Assembly (NCBI GenBank): GCA_964415885.1
Contig: CAYQCE010000009.1
Coordinates: 13,182 to 77,181, forward strand
DNA length: 64,000 nt
Direction: 5' to 3'
DNA from: CAYQCE01 sp964415885
GTDB taxonomy: Bacteria; Zixibacteria; MSB-5A5; JAABVY01; JAHJOQ01
Below the pieces are notes generated by a model. The model made no database searches. It worked only from the letters and a program-made list of their open reading frames with translations, and had not been told where the DNA came from. A program made the translations under genes and the position numbers. Below are positions 27,252 through 36,289 of the stretch, piece after piece. Position 1 is the first letter of the stretch, and each line of letters opens with the position of its first letter.

Positions 27252-28163
27252 TCATCTGAGGAACAGCAGCACGATTCCGCCGACCGTTATCAATGCTCCG
27301 ATGACCGCGCGAGCAGATGGATACTGGTGGTACACGAAGATACTAACCGGAATGATGACGACAGGCACGGATGCCATGATTGCCGCCGCTACGCCGGTTT
27401 CAGTATGTCTGACCGCAATGAGCGACATCCAGATTCCAAGAAACGGACCCGCGATGGCTCCGCCGAGAGTGTAGAGCATGGCATCGCGTTTCTTCATGGA
27501 TCTCAATGCTCTCGCGGCCTTTCCGATCAACGAGGAGTATATCCAGATGACGGCGCAGGAGGCGACCATCCGGATCATGCTTGCTTCTATAGGCGTCAGA
27601 GTGTCCGCCATGGCGTGCTTTGCTATCACGAGCCCGACAGCCTGACCCAGAGCCCCAAGTATTGCGAAAGCTATTCCGAGTGCCTTGGGGCCGGCATCCA
27701 GATCACCCTCTTTCAGCTTCCACTCCGATTGCCGTTCGGCTGTGACCCAGGCTATGCCAATAAACGCCACAACGATACCGGAGACTGCCATTATGCCGAG
27801 CTTCTCGCTGAGAAAGAACCATGACATGACTGCGGTCATGAGCGGCCAACTCGCGAAAATGAGTGTGGCGAGCCGAGGACCGAGAATCACGAGTGACCGA
27901 AAGAGAAAAGAGTCTCCAAGAACCAGTCCGGCAATTCCACTGATTGCCAGTAATATCATTTGGTAGTTGGAGGCGTGTGTCGGGAATAATTTCCCCGTTG
28001 TAATGTAGACGACTGTGCCGATCATGAAGATCGCCATCGGAATCCGAATCATGTTGACATAGAAAGAGCCGATCCGTCTCGATGCAGCCGTGAAGAAGAC
28101 GGCGGTTAGCGACCAGCAGAATGCTGTGGCGAGAGCTGCTATTTCACCGGCGAATTGTCCCAT
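27252..28163 (-). CDS. EamA/DMT-family transporter
   Basis: A 303-residue inner-membrane protein with ten predicted transmembrane helices in two EamA repeats (about 5-140 and 155-300); AFCWSLTAVFF at the start of repeat 1 and GQAVGLVIAKHAM in repeat 2 are typical. Start ATG 28163 behind GGAGATCAA; an upstream in-frame start at 28184 has no such site. The family exports amino acids, nucleosides or other metabolites; substrate not evident. Upstream neighbour of the PHPT1-like gene, probably co-transcribed. Confidence 0.9.
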   Translation of the reverse strand: MGQFAGEIAALATAFCWSLTAVFFTAASRRIGSFYVNMIRIPMAIFMIGTVVYITTGKLFPTHASNYQMILLAISGIAGLVLGDSFLFRSLVILGPRLATLIFASWPLMTAVMSWFFLSEKLGIMAVSGIVVAFIGIAWVTAERQSEWKLKEGDLDAGPKALGIAFAILGALGQAVGLVIAKHAMADTLTPIEASMIRMVASCAVIWIYSSLIGKAARALRSMKKRDAMLYTLGGAIAGPFLGIWMSLIAVRHTETGVAAAIMASVPVVIIPVSIFVYHQYPSARAVIGALITVGGIVLLFLR

Positions 28164-28649
28164 TTGATCTCCAGAAGCCAGCAATATACGCTGTGGTCTG
28201 GCAAAAGCAATGTTAGAGATTCACCTCGACACACTCCATCAGTTGAATTACCCCACTCAAATTCGGATAACACTTGTCGATTATGAGCCTTAACTCAAGA
28301 ATTGGCTTGACAATAGCTAAACTGTTGGATATCATAGTTACAAGTTTGTTCCTATTTCTGGTGTTCTTGCAGATTTACACGTCTGCTGTTTTTGTTGAAA
28401 GATCGACAGAAAAAGCAATTGGTGTTCTCTATCGTTAGTCCAGCGGGAAGTTGCTTCCTTTGACGGGGGAGAGGCTTCTTTCCAGCCATTCTAACATATC
28501 TTTTTAGAAATTCTCAGATTGAACTAACTGTTTGGTGTATTCTTACCCGAACATTCAGATCTTGCAACAGTATTCAGCGAAACGACTGCAGAACGCCGGA
28601 ATATCGACTGGAGAAAGATTACTCTGCAATACACGCACAGGAGTGACAC
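28164..28649. other. Long 5' region of the HYR-repeat protein gene
   Basis: A 486-base gap between divergent genes, AT-richer than its surroundings. It holds one near-consensus rightward promoter (28307-28335) and about 310 bases of presumed untranslated leader before the ATG at 28650. I see no gene or known riboswitch in it. Confidence 0.6.
28307..28335 (+). promoter_or_regulatory. Sigma-70-type promoter
   Basis: TTGACA at 28307-28312 (consensus -35), a 17-base spacer, and TATCAT at 28330-28335 as -10. Points at the large secreted protein gene starting at 28650. Confidence 0.75.
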
Positions 28650-31600
28650 ATGAGAGGGAAGCTACTGTTATCCGCACTATTCGTGATGCTGATGTTGCTT
28701 TCAACATCGGTATTCGCAGCCGGCAATCTGCCGGATTCGCTCACAACCAAATTGGCGCTCAACGAATCAAACCTCCAGACTCTGCTCGATGATTTAGGGT
28801 ACGATATCGATGTCGACGAGGACGAGCTCGGCACCGAGGTTTTCTGTGCCCTACCGGGCCAGAATCTCGCAACTATTATTCTCGAGGTTGCCGGTTCGGC
28901 ATCGAGCGCGAGTTCAGGGTGGTATGTAGCAGGCGATAGCAGCTCGCTAAACGAGCTCTTTACCGGTGCTGCCGGTCCCGGTGACTCGGTTTCGTTTGCG
29001 ATCGGGTCAGGGGATTCTGTCGGGTTCTATCTCGATGCCAGAGACTACGGGAGCCAGACCGATCTCTGGTTTACCGAGAACTGGATGAACGACGACGGTT
29101 ACGATCATGCATGGGTCTTTGCTACCGGCGTCCCGCATGAGTACCTTATCGCCTGGGAAGATCTGGTCGACGGCGGTGACGAGGATCACAATGATCTCGT
29201 AATCAAGATTCGGTTCGCAAATCAGGTTCCGACTGTCACACTACCCGACGATTTCACGGAATCTCAGTGTACACCAGCCGATATTTGCTTTGATGTCGAC
29301 GCCGCCGATGCGAATTGCGAAGGCGATACTATAACACTCGAGATGGTTTCGGGATACGGCTCCTTCACCACCGTGACGGACCAGGCCTCGATCTCGACCA
29401 GTCATTGTTTCACACCGACCGGCTCGGGTACGTACGAGTTTATCTTCAAGGTCACAGATGTTGTTGGCGACGAAGGCTTTGACACGCTCACCGTAACGGT
29501 TGCCCAGGATGATGAGCCACCGGTGGCAATATGCCCATCGGATATTGTCGTCGACAACGATCCGGGCGAATGCGGCGCGATTGTCAGCTTCACAGTCGAT
29601 GGTACAGACAACTGCGCTGGGGTAACGACGACAGCCACGCCAGCTTCCGGTTCGAGCTTCCCGATCGGAACGACGCAGGTGGAAGTTGTAGCGACTGATG
29701 CGGCAGGAAACGCAGATACCTGCAACTTCGATGTTACAGTGAATGATACAGAAGCTCCGGTCGCAGACTGCCCGGCGGACATTACGGTCGACAACGATCC
29801 GGGCGAATGCGGCGCGATTGTCAGCTTCACAGTCGATGGTACAGACAACTGCGCTGGGGTAACGACGACAGCCACGCCAGCTTCCGGTTCGAGCTTCCCG
29901 ATCGGAACGACGCAGGTGGAAGTTGTAGCGACTGATGCGGCAGGAAACGCCGATACCTGCAACTTCGATGTCACAGTGCTCGAGACAGAGCCTCCGGTTC
30001 TGACCTGCCCGACCGATATCATCGTGGCGAATGATCCGGGTCAGTGTGGCGCGGTAGTGACATTTGATCCAACAGCAACGGAGAATTGCGGCAGCGCGAC
30101 TATCACTGCAAATCCGGCCAGCGGTTCTGTTTTCCCGATCGGGATCACCACTGTTGAGGTAATCGCTACCGATGGTTCCGGAAACGCGGATACGTGCTAC
30201 TTCGATGTCACAGTAAATGACACCGAAGCTCCCGTTGCGGAATGCCCATCCGACATTTCGATCGGCAACGATCCGGGCGAATGCGGCGCGGTCGTAGACT
30301 TCACTCCGACGGCGAACGATAACTGCGCCGGTGTGACGGTTTCATCGACACCCGCGAGCGGTTCGTTCTTCGATGTCGGCACGACAACGGTTGAGGTTAT
30401 AGCCTTTGATGCCGCCGGTAATGCCGATACTTGCTACTTCGATGTTACAGTGCAGGACCTCGAAGATCCAATTCTGCAGTGCTCCGGTACTATCGAAGTT
30501 GACAATGATCCCGGCGAATGCGGTGCGATCGTAAATTTCACCTCGACGGTCACTGACAACTGCCCGGGTGCTACGGTTACCTGCGATCCGGCTTCCGGTT
30601 CGTTCTTCGATGTCGGCACGACAACGGTGAATTGTACGGCTATCGATGCAGCAGGGAATGAATCAGTCTGTTCATTCGCTGTCATAGTCAATGACACCGA
30701 GAATCCGATGATTGCATGTCCTCCGGATGTGCAGCTCGATTGCGGTGATCCGACCGATCCCGCAAACACCGGCGAGGCCACAGCAACCGACAATTGCGAT
30801 ACAGATTTAGACATTACATATACCGACGTTCAGGTCGATAACGTGATAACGAGGACCTGGACAGCTACGGACGATGAGGGCAACAACGCCTCATGCGATC
30901 AGACTATAACGCTCGGCGACGGCACGCCGCCGGTCTGTTCCGTGCCTAACGATACCACGATATTCCAGTGCGACTTCGCAGAGGTTCAGTTGCCGGTTTC
31001 GGCAACTCATGATGCCACCTGCGAGGTTATTAGCGGTCCTGGCGTGATCTCCGGCGGCTACTGGGTCTACACGCCGACATCAGAGGGTACGGTCAATGTC
31101 ACCGTCCGCTGCACCGATGAGTGCGATTATTTCTGCGAGGCGAGCTTCTCCGTGACCTTCGATCTGAATGCCGCTCCAGTTTGCAGCACTCCTCCAGCCG
31201 AGGATTTCTTCGTCTGCGAAGATACGACGTTTAACCTGGAATTCCTGAGCGAGGACGAGGACGGCAATCTTGCCGGCTGTACAATGGTCTCAGGTCCGGG
31301 GACTTTCGACCCGGTAACCAATGTGTGGACATTCACAACCAGCGGCACCGGTACTTACGCGGCGACTTTCGAGTGCGTGGATGAGTGCGGCGCCACCTGC
31401 ACGGGAGAGCTCGCGGTGAATGTCACCGTGAATTCAGCGCCCGTTTGCAGTGTGCCGAACGACACTACTGTGTTCCAGTGTTCACCTGCTCAGGTCGCTT
31501 TCCCGTTCAGTGTAACTGACACCGATGGTAACATTGTCGACAGTGCAATCGTCTCCGGTCCGGGGGCGCTCGTGGACGGCAACTGGGTATTCACTCCCTT

Positions 31601-34244
31601 AGCGGCTGATACGTTTAGCGTGACATTACGCTTTGAAGATGAATGCGGCGCATTCTGTGAGGAGACATTTAACGTGTACTTCGAGATGAATGTTGCGCCG
31701 GTTTGCGATCTTCCTGCCTCCGATGAGTTCTTCGTCTGCGGCGACACTACATTCAGCTTCCCGGTATCCGCCACCGATGCCGATGACAACCTGTCCGGCT
31801 GCACGCTGGTATCAGGCGACGGCACGCTCGATCAGGGTAACTGGACATTTACCACGAGCGGTCCGGGTGTCTATTCAGCCGAATTCCTCTGTGAGGATGA
31901 GTGCGGGGAGACATGCGGCGGGACAGTTGAGGTCACCGTAAATCAGAATACCGCACCGAGCTGCGAGTTTCCGGGCGATACGGCCATCTTCCTTTGCGAG
32001 TCGCAGGAAGTATGCCTCCCGGTTTCCGGTTCCGATCCGGACGATAATCTCGTGAGTTGCGAGGTGGTCAATGACAAGGGCGGTATTGAAAATGGCGAGT
32101 GGTGCTACACTCCGACACAGGACGAGGTCGTTGAGGTCACTGTTCGCTGCACCGATGAGTGTGGAGCGTACTGCGAGTCTGACTTCGCAATCACATTCGA
32201 CATTAATGAGGAGCCCGTCTGCGACATACCGGACGGCGGCGAGTTCTTCGCCTGCTCGGATACTACGTTCAGCTTCCAGATCGGCGCCAGCGATCCGGAC
32301 GGCAACCTGAGCGGGTGTACGAAGATATCCGGCCCGGGAACCTACGATGGCACGACCTGGACATTCACGACCAGCGGAAGCGGCCAGTATATCGGTGATT
32401 TCGAGTGTACCGATGAGTGCGGACTGACGTGCAGCGGCTCGATAGTTGTCGACTTCACGCTCAACTCCGCACCGGTCTGCGATCTTCCGAGCAGCCAGAT
32501 GATAGGACAGTGCGAGCCGATTCCGGTTGCGCTGCCGGTTGCTGCTACGGACGTCGATGACAATCTCGCATCATGCCAGGTGGTCAGCGGTCCGGGTACG
32601 ATTCAGAACGGTCTGTGGCAGTACACACCGACCGGTTCCGAGACTGTCAACGTTACGGTTCGTTGCACAGATGAGTGCGGTGCCTACTGTGAGGATAGTT
32701 TCGAGATCACGATAGACATCGGTCAGGAATACTGCGTACCACCGCTTTTGACCATTGAGAAGACGCACGGTGCGATTCAGGGTCGAATAGATACACTCAA
32801 GATAACAATGGAAAACAGCCAGCTTCAGATGGGCGGGTTCGACTTCCTGATCGCCTACGACGCCTCGGCCCTGACGGTTTCGGACGTTTTGCCGGGTCAG
32901 TTGCTCGTTGATTGCGGATGGGAGTACTTCACATACCGTCACGGCCCGTTCGGCCAGTGTGACGGGCCATGCCCGAGCGGATTTCTCCGCATAGTGGCGA
33001 TGGCCGAGCTCAATGACGGTCCGAACCATCCGGATTGTTATGGTCCGAGCACGACCGATCCAAGCGAGCTGGTTACGATACTCTTCTATGTCACCAACGA
33101 TAGAACATATGAATGTCAGTATGCTCCGGTTGAGTGGTTCTGGTTCGACTGCGGCGACAACTCGATCTCCAATGTCGAGGGTACTGTGCTCTATGTCGAT
33201 AAGATCGTCTACCGCTTCGAGGGCGATGTCTACTGGGATGAGGAAGACAACGTCGACTATCCCGAGTCCGAGCGTATTCCGCATGTCGGTGCGCCGGATG
33301 CCTGCCTTGAGCCGCTGCCCGGAAAGCCTGGGGCAATACGGTTCCTCGAGTTCAAGAACGGCGGTGTGGATATCATCTGTGCGGATTCGATCGATGCTCG
33401 CGGTGATGTTAACCTCAACGAGGTCGCGAATGAGATCGGTGATGCTGTTCTCTTCACTAACTACTTCATCTACGGTATGGCCGTATTCACGCTGAATGTG
33501 GAGGGCCAGATTGCGGCATCGGATGTGAATGCCGATGGTCGTCCGCTCACCGTTGGTGATCTGGTCTACCTCGTCAGGATAGTCACCGGCGATGCCGCCC
33601 CGTACTCGAAAATCACCGGATTCGAGCACGAGGCCGTGCTCGGTATGAACGAGACCGCGACCGGGCTTGATCTCTCGCTAAGCAGTGCAACCGATATCGG
33701 CGCTGTCTATCTTACCTTCGATGCACGTGATGCGACCGTTTCCGACGTTACTCTCACGAGTGAACTCGGAGATATGAGCGTCAAGCATGGTGTTGTTGAA
33801 GGCGAGCTTCGCGTGCTGATCTTCGACATCGGCGAGGGCAGGATACGCTCCGGCAGCAGCGATATCCTGAACATAGTCGCCGAAGGCTCACTCGAGCTGA
33901 TTGACTATGAAATAGTCGATTATTACGGCGCTGATGTTAGCGTCTCGCTGAAAAACGAGATCGTACCGACAGACTTCAAGCTCGCGCAGAATTATCCTAA
34001 CCCGTTCAATCCGGAAACGGAGATTTCGCTCTATCTGCCGGAGACTACCGACTGGTCGATAGCGATCTACAACATCGCCGGTCAGAAGGTAAAGACCTTC
34101 ACCGGATTCAGTTCTGCGGGATCTGTCACCGTTCGCTGGTTCGGTCGGGATGACAACGGAGCCGAGGTTGCCTCGGGTGTCTACTTCTACAAGGCGACTG
34201 CCGGCAATTACAGTGAAACGAAAAAGATGCTTCTGCTCAAGTAG
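28650..34244 (+). CDS. Giant secreted HYR-repeat protein with cohesin-like, dockerin-like and C-terminal sorting domains
   Basis: 1864 residues. In order: signal peptide (1-25, ending VFAAG); a DUF4114-like domain (about 85-195, AWEDLVDGGDEDHNDLVI); an Ig-like unit; five HYR repeats of about 79 residues (about 290-690, each with NDPGECGA and a DAAGNADTC-type end) plus a related unit; about seven Cys-rich repeats of about 82 residues with VRCTDECGAYCE; a cohesin-like domain (about 1365-1510); a dockerin-like pair (about 1585-1645); and a tail with NYPNPFNPET and KKMLLLK as in type IX or FlgD-like sorting domains. Likely a surface adhesin or matrix protein, strongly acidic and disulfide-rich. 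ATG 28650. Confidence 0.9.
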   Translation: MRGKLLLSALFVMLMLLSTSVFAAGNLPDSLTTKLALNESNLQTLLDDLGYDIDVDEDELGTEVFCALPGQNLATIILEVAGSASSASSGWYVAGDSSSLNELFTGAAGPGDSVSFAIGSGDSVGFYLDARDYGSQTDLWFTENWMNDDGYDHAWVFATGVPHEYLIAWEDLVDGGDEDHNDLVIKIRFANQVPTVTLPDDFTESQCTPADICFDVDAADANCEGDTITLEMVSGYGSFTTVTDQASISTSHCFTPTGSGTYEFIFKVTDVVGDEGFDTLTVTVAQDDEPPVAICPSDIVVDNDPGECGAIVSFTVDGTDNCAGVTTTATPASGSSFPIGTTQVEVVATDAAGNADTCNFDVTVNDTEAPVADCPADITVDNDPGECGAIVSFTVDGTDNCAGVTTTATPASGSSFPIGTTQVEVVATDAAGNADTCNFDVTVLETEPPVLTCPTDIIVANDPGQCGAVVTFDPTATENCGSATITANPASGSVFPIGITTVEVIATDGSGNADTCYFDVTVNDTEAPVAECPSDISIGNDPGECGAVVDFTPTANDNCAGVTVSSTPASGSFFDVGTTTVEVIAFDAAGNADTCYFDVTVQDLEDPILQCSGTIEVDNDPGECGAIVNFTSTVTDNCPGATVTCDPASGSFFDVGTTTVNCTAIDAAGNESVCSFAVIVNDTENPMIACPPDVQLDCGDPTDPANTGEATATDNCDTDLDITYTDVQVDNVITRTWTATDDEGNNASCDQTITLGDGTPPVCSVPNDTTIFQCDFAEVQLPVSATHDATCEVISGPGVISGGYWVYTPTSEGTVNVTVRCTDECDYFCEASFSVTFDLNAAPVCSTPPAEDFFVCEDTTFNLEFLSEDEDGNLAGCTMVSGPGTFDPVTNVWTFTTSGTGTYAATFECVDECGATCTGELAVNVTVNSAPVCSVPNDTTVFQCSPAQVAFPFSVTDTDGNIVDSAIVSGPGALVDGNWVFTPLAADTFSVTLRFEDECGAFCEETFNVYFEMNVAPVCDLPASDEFFVCGDTTFSFPVSATDADDNLSGCTLVSGDGTLDQGNWTFTTSGPGVYSAEFLCEDECGETCGGTVEVTVNQNTAPSCEFPGDTAIFLCESQEVCLPVSGSDPDDNLVSCEVVNDKGGIENGEWCYTPTQDEVVEVTVRCTDECGAYCESDFAITFDINEEPVCDIPDGGEFFACSDTTFSFQIGASDPDGNLSGCTKISGPGTYDGTTWTFTTSGSGQYIGDFECTDECGLTCSGSIVVDFTLNSAPVCDLPSSQMIGQCEPIPVALPVAATDVDDNLASCQVVSGPGTIQNGLWQYTPTGSETVNVTVRCTDECGAYCEDSFEITIDIGQEYCVPPLLTIEKTHGAIQGRIDTLKITMENSQLQMGGFDFLIAYDASALTVSDVLPGQLLVDCGWEYFTYRHGPFGQCDGPCPSGFLRIVAMAELNDGPNHPDCYGPSTTDPSELVTILFYVTNDRTYECQYAPVEWFWFDCGDNSISNVEGTVLYVDKIVYRFEGDVYWDEEDNVDYPESERIPHVGAPDACLEPLPGKPGAIRFLEFKNGGVDIICADSIDARGDVNLNEVANEIGDAVLFTNYFIYGMAVFTLNVEGQIAASDVNADGRPLTVGDLVYLVRIVTGDAAPYSKITGFEHEAVLGMNETATGLDLSLSSATDIGAVYLTFDARDATVSDVTLTSELGDMSVKHGVVEGELRVLIFDIGEGRIRSGSSDILNIVAEGSLELIDYEIVDYYGADVSVSLKNEIVPTDFKLAQNYPNPFNPETEISLYLPETTDWSIAIYNIAGQKVKTFTGFSSAGSVTVRWFGRDDNGAEVASGVYFYKATAGNYSETKKMLLLK
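29550..29713 (+). repeat. 164-base perfect direct repeat, copy 1 (inside HYR gene)
   Basis: Identical at nucleotide level to 29787-29950 over 164 bases, period 237 bases (79 codons), encoding the core of HYR units 1 and 2. Other HYR units in the gene are clearly diverged, so these two copies are recent or kept identical by gene conversion. Confidence 0.9.
29787..29950 (+). repeat. 164-base perfect direct repeat, copy 2 (inside HYR gene)
   Basis: Second copy of the repeat at 29550-29713; the first mismatch after it is a silent A-to-C change (cgcAgat versus cgcCgat). Confidence 0.9.
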
Positions 34245-34270
34245 CAGGGTACCCCTGTCTCAATAGATAC

Positions 34271-34315
34271 GAATCCCCCTTTGTCGGCTGAAGCCGGAGG
34301 GGGATTCGTTTTTGC
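34271..34315 (+). terminator. Rho-independent terminator after the HYR protein
   Basis: A 10-base-pair outer stem (34271-34280 with 34298-34307), an inner CGGCT/AGCCG helix, and CGTTTTTG after it, 27 bases beyond the stop. Confidence 0.85.
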
Positions 34316-34368
34316 GACAAATCTCTTGCGGGATCATTCCGACGGATTATATTGTAGCCCGAGAAAAT

Positions 34369-34452
34369 GCCGAAGTGGTGAAACAGGTAGACACGCTGTG
34401 TTCAGGGCGCAGTGTCCTTGCGGGCGTGGGGGTTCGAATCCCCCCTTCGGCA
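34369..34452 (+). tRNA. tRNA-Leu (anticodon CAG)
   Basis: Acceptor GCCGAAG (34369-34375) pairs with CTTCGGC (34445-34451), discriminator A at 34452. Anticodon stem CTGTG/CGCAG closes loop TTCAGGG with anticodon CAG, reading CUG. Long class II variable arm and a perfect GGGGG-TTCGAAT-CCCCC T-arm are present. CCA is not encoded. Confidence 0.96.
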
Positions 34453-34539
34453 TTTGAAACTCCCCCAGTAAAGGCAATCATTGCATTTGACTTGTACCGA
34501 GAAGACCATTGATGTTGGACTGTTCGACCAGAGAGATAG

Positions 34540-36264
34540 TTAGTTTGATTCGCTGAATTTCGCGAGTCTTTTGATGAAGTTACGGAGCTTGTCGGCACCG
34601 ACAGCTTTTCCGAGTTCCTTTGCAATTGCTCTGGAGCGCCGCACGTGTGTCTGAAGCGTGTCTTTCATGCGGATTTCAGCGATCGTGACTCCCGGCATCG
34701 CCAGTGCCTTCGCCACCTCTGCAGTATAGTCGCTGGAGAGGAGCATGTAGTTGGCTCCGATGCCTTTCGCGAACTGTTCGAAGTCGACCTGTGATGTCTT
34801 TGTGGCGTGCCCTCTGCCGTAGCGCGAGAGCTGCTGGATGCGGATCTGTCCGAGATTGTTGTCATTGACGAGCAGAACAAGCAACTGGAGGTTCTCTCGG
34901 ACTGCGGTCGTCAGCTCCGTACCGGTCATGAGCATTCCGCCGTCACCAACCACGAGTACGACCGGAATATCCGGCCGGGCTGCCTTCGCGCCGACGGCCG
35001 CCGGTGCACCGTATCCCATCGACTGAAAGTCAGACGGTGCGAGCATACCGCGTGCGCACTCGACACTGAACCGCGTTCGCACGAGAAGCTGATGGAGACC
35101 GGAGTCTGTGACAACGACGCATTCCTTCGGTAGCATCTTTCGCAATACGTCTACGACATGCGGTTCCTTTTCACCACCGCCGCTTTTCGGTACTGGCAGG
35201 AGCTTGAATGCCCGTTCTCGATCCAGCTCATGCTGTAACTTGATGTCTTTCATTTCAGCATCAGTCCATGCCGATTTCAAGTCGGTACCGGTAATCGCCT
35301 GGCTCAGAGCTTGTGCAAACGACGGGATGTCTGCTTCGATGGCGATCGATGCGGGGTAGTTGGCGTTGAGTACATTCTTTGATGCATCAATATGGATGAG
35401 CTTTTCCTGTGGCAGGTTCAAGCGATAACCTGCGGAGCCATTGTGAGAGAACTTGCATCCGAGAGCGAGTACGAGATCGCTCTTGCCGAGTACACGGTTG
35501 ACGGTCTTGATTCCCCATGAGCCGAAGTCGGAGCAGACGGCCAATGGATGGCTTTCGGGTACGATTCCTCGACCGGAACAGGTGGCAATAACTGGCGCAT
35601 TCAATTTCTCTGCGATTTCGACGATCTTCTTCGCGCATCCGGCTGCCCCTTGACCAAGGAAGAGCGCAACTCGGGATGAACTTTCGATTGATGCTATAAC
35701 TTGCTCGATTTGCTCTCTGAGGACCTTCGACTCCTGTATGAGGCCATCACGCGGTTCGCTCCGATTCGCGGGTTCCTCCACAATACGATTGTCTATTTCG
35801 ACTATCACCGGCCCAGGTTCGCCGGATAGCGCGGCGTAACATGCCTCGGCTACATTCTGTTCGGCATCCTTCGCATTGTCCAGCCGTATGTATGCCTTGG
35901 AGATACTCCTGGAGATCGCCTCGTGATCGATTTCCTGCAGCCCGAACGCCATTTTCTGTTCGTCGGGCGCCTTGACGAGCAGGTGCACGAATGCGGCGGA
36001 GTCGTGGTATGCTTCGGCTATTCCCGTGGATGCAAGCGTGAACCCGGGACCCTGTATTGTCGCGACAGCGCCAAGTTTCCCGGACGAGCGATAGTAGCCA
36101 TTTGCAGCCATTGTTGCGCCGATCTCTGTTGTGGTCAGCACGGTGCGGATCCCGGATTTTCGTACGCATTCGAAGAATGATACTGACTGTGTGCCGGGGA
36201 TGCCGAAGACAATCTCGATTCCCGCACGCTTCAGGCACTCACAGATAAAATCACCGTTTGTCAT
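34540..36264 (-). CDS. ThDP-dependent enzyme, acetolactate synthase / decarboxylase-like
   Basis: A 574-residue three-domain thiamine-diphosphate enzyme. The N-terminal pyrimidine-binding domain has VFGIPGTQS and the catalytic Glu in TTEIGATMAANGYYR; the middle domain has the Rossmann-like LGCKFSHNGSAGYRL region; the C-terminal pyrophosphate domain has GDGGMLMTGTELTTA followed by the metal ligand region NDNNLGQIR. The wording does not let me choose between acetohydroxyacid synthase, benzoylformate/oxalyl-CoA decarboxylase or a specialised 2-oxoacid decarboxylase; there is no regulatory-subunit gene beside it as for ilvB-ilvN. It is the last gene of a leftward set after the FemAB-like gene (25-base gap), which hints at a biosynthetic role. 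Confidence 0.85.
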   Translation of the reverse strand: MTNGDFICECLKRAGIEIVFGIPGTQSVSFFECVRKSGIRTVLTTTEIGATMAANGYYRSSGKLGAVATIQGPGFTLASTGIAEAYHDSAAFVHLLVKAPDEQKMAFGLQEIDHEAISRSISKAYIRLDNAKDAEQNVAEACYAALSGEPGPVIVEIDNRIVEEPANRSEPRDGLIQESKVLREQIEQVIASIESSSRVALFLGQGAAGCAKKIVEIAEKLNAPVIATCSGRGIVPESHPLAVCSDFGSWGIKTVNRVLGKSDLVLALGCKFSHNGSAGYRLNLPQEKLIHIDASKNVLNANYPASIAIEADIPSFAQALSQAITGTDLKSAWTDAEMKDIKLQHELDRERAFKLLPVPKSGGGEKEPHVVDVLRKMLPKECVVVTDSGLHQLLVRTRFSVECARGMLAPSDFQSMGYGAPAAVGAKAARPDIPVVLVVGDGGMLMTGTELTTAVRENLQLLVLLVNDNNLGQIRIQQLSRYGRGHATKTSQVDFEQFAKGIGANYMLLSSDYTAEVAKALAMPGVTIAEIRMKDTLQTHVRRSRAIAKELGKAVGADKLRNFIKRLAKFSESN

Positions 36265-36289
36265 TTGCTCATCCGTTGTTGGTGAGATG

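Noticed and set aside
27228..27824. Rightward open frame of 198 codons opposite the DMT transporter
   Set aside because: His/Asp/Arg-rich shadow typical of a frame antisense to hydrophobic codons.
29500..30700. Regular direct repeats as a possible CRISPR array
   Set aside because: The 237-base period is in frame and encodes HYR domains; there are no short repeats with unique spacers.
32571..33629. Long leftward open frame (352 codons) inside the HYR protein gene
   Set aside because: It is the antisense shadow of a strongly coding Asp/Cys-rich gene; composition is not protein-like and no ribosome site precedes it.
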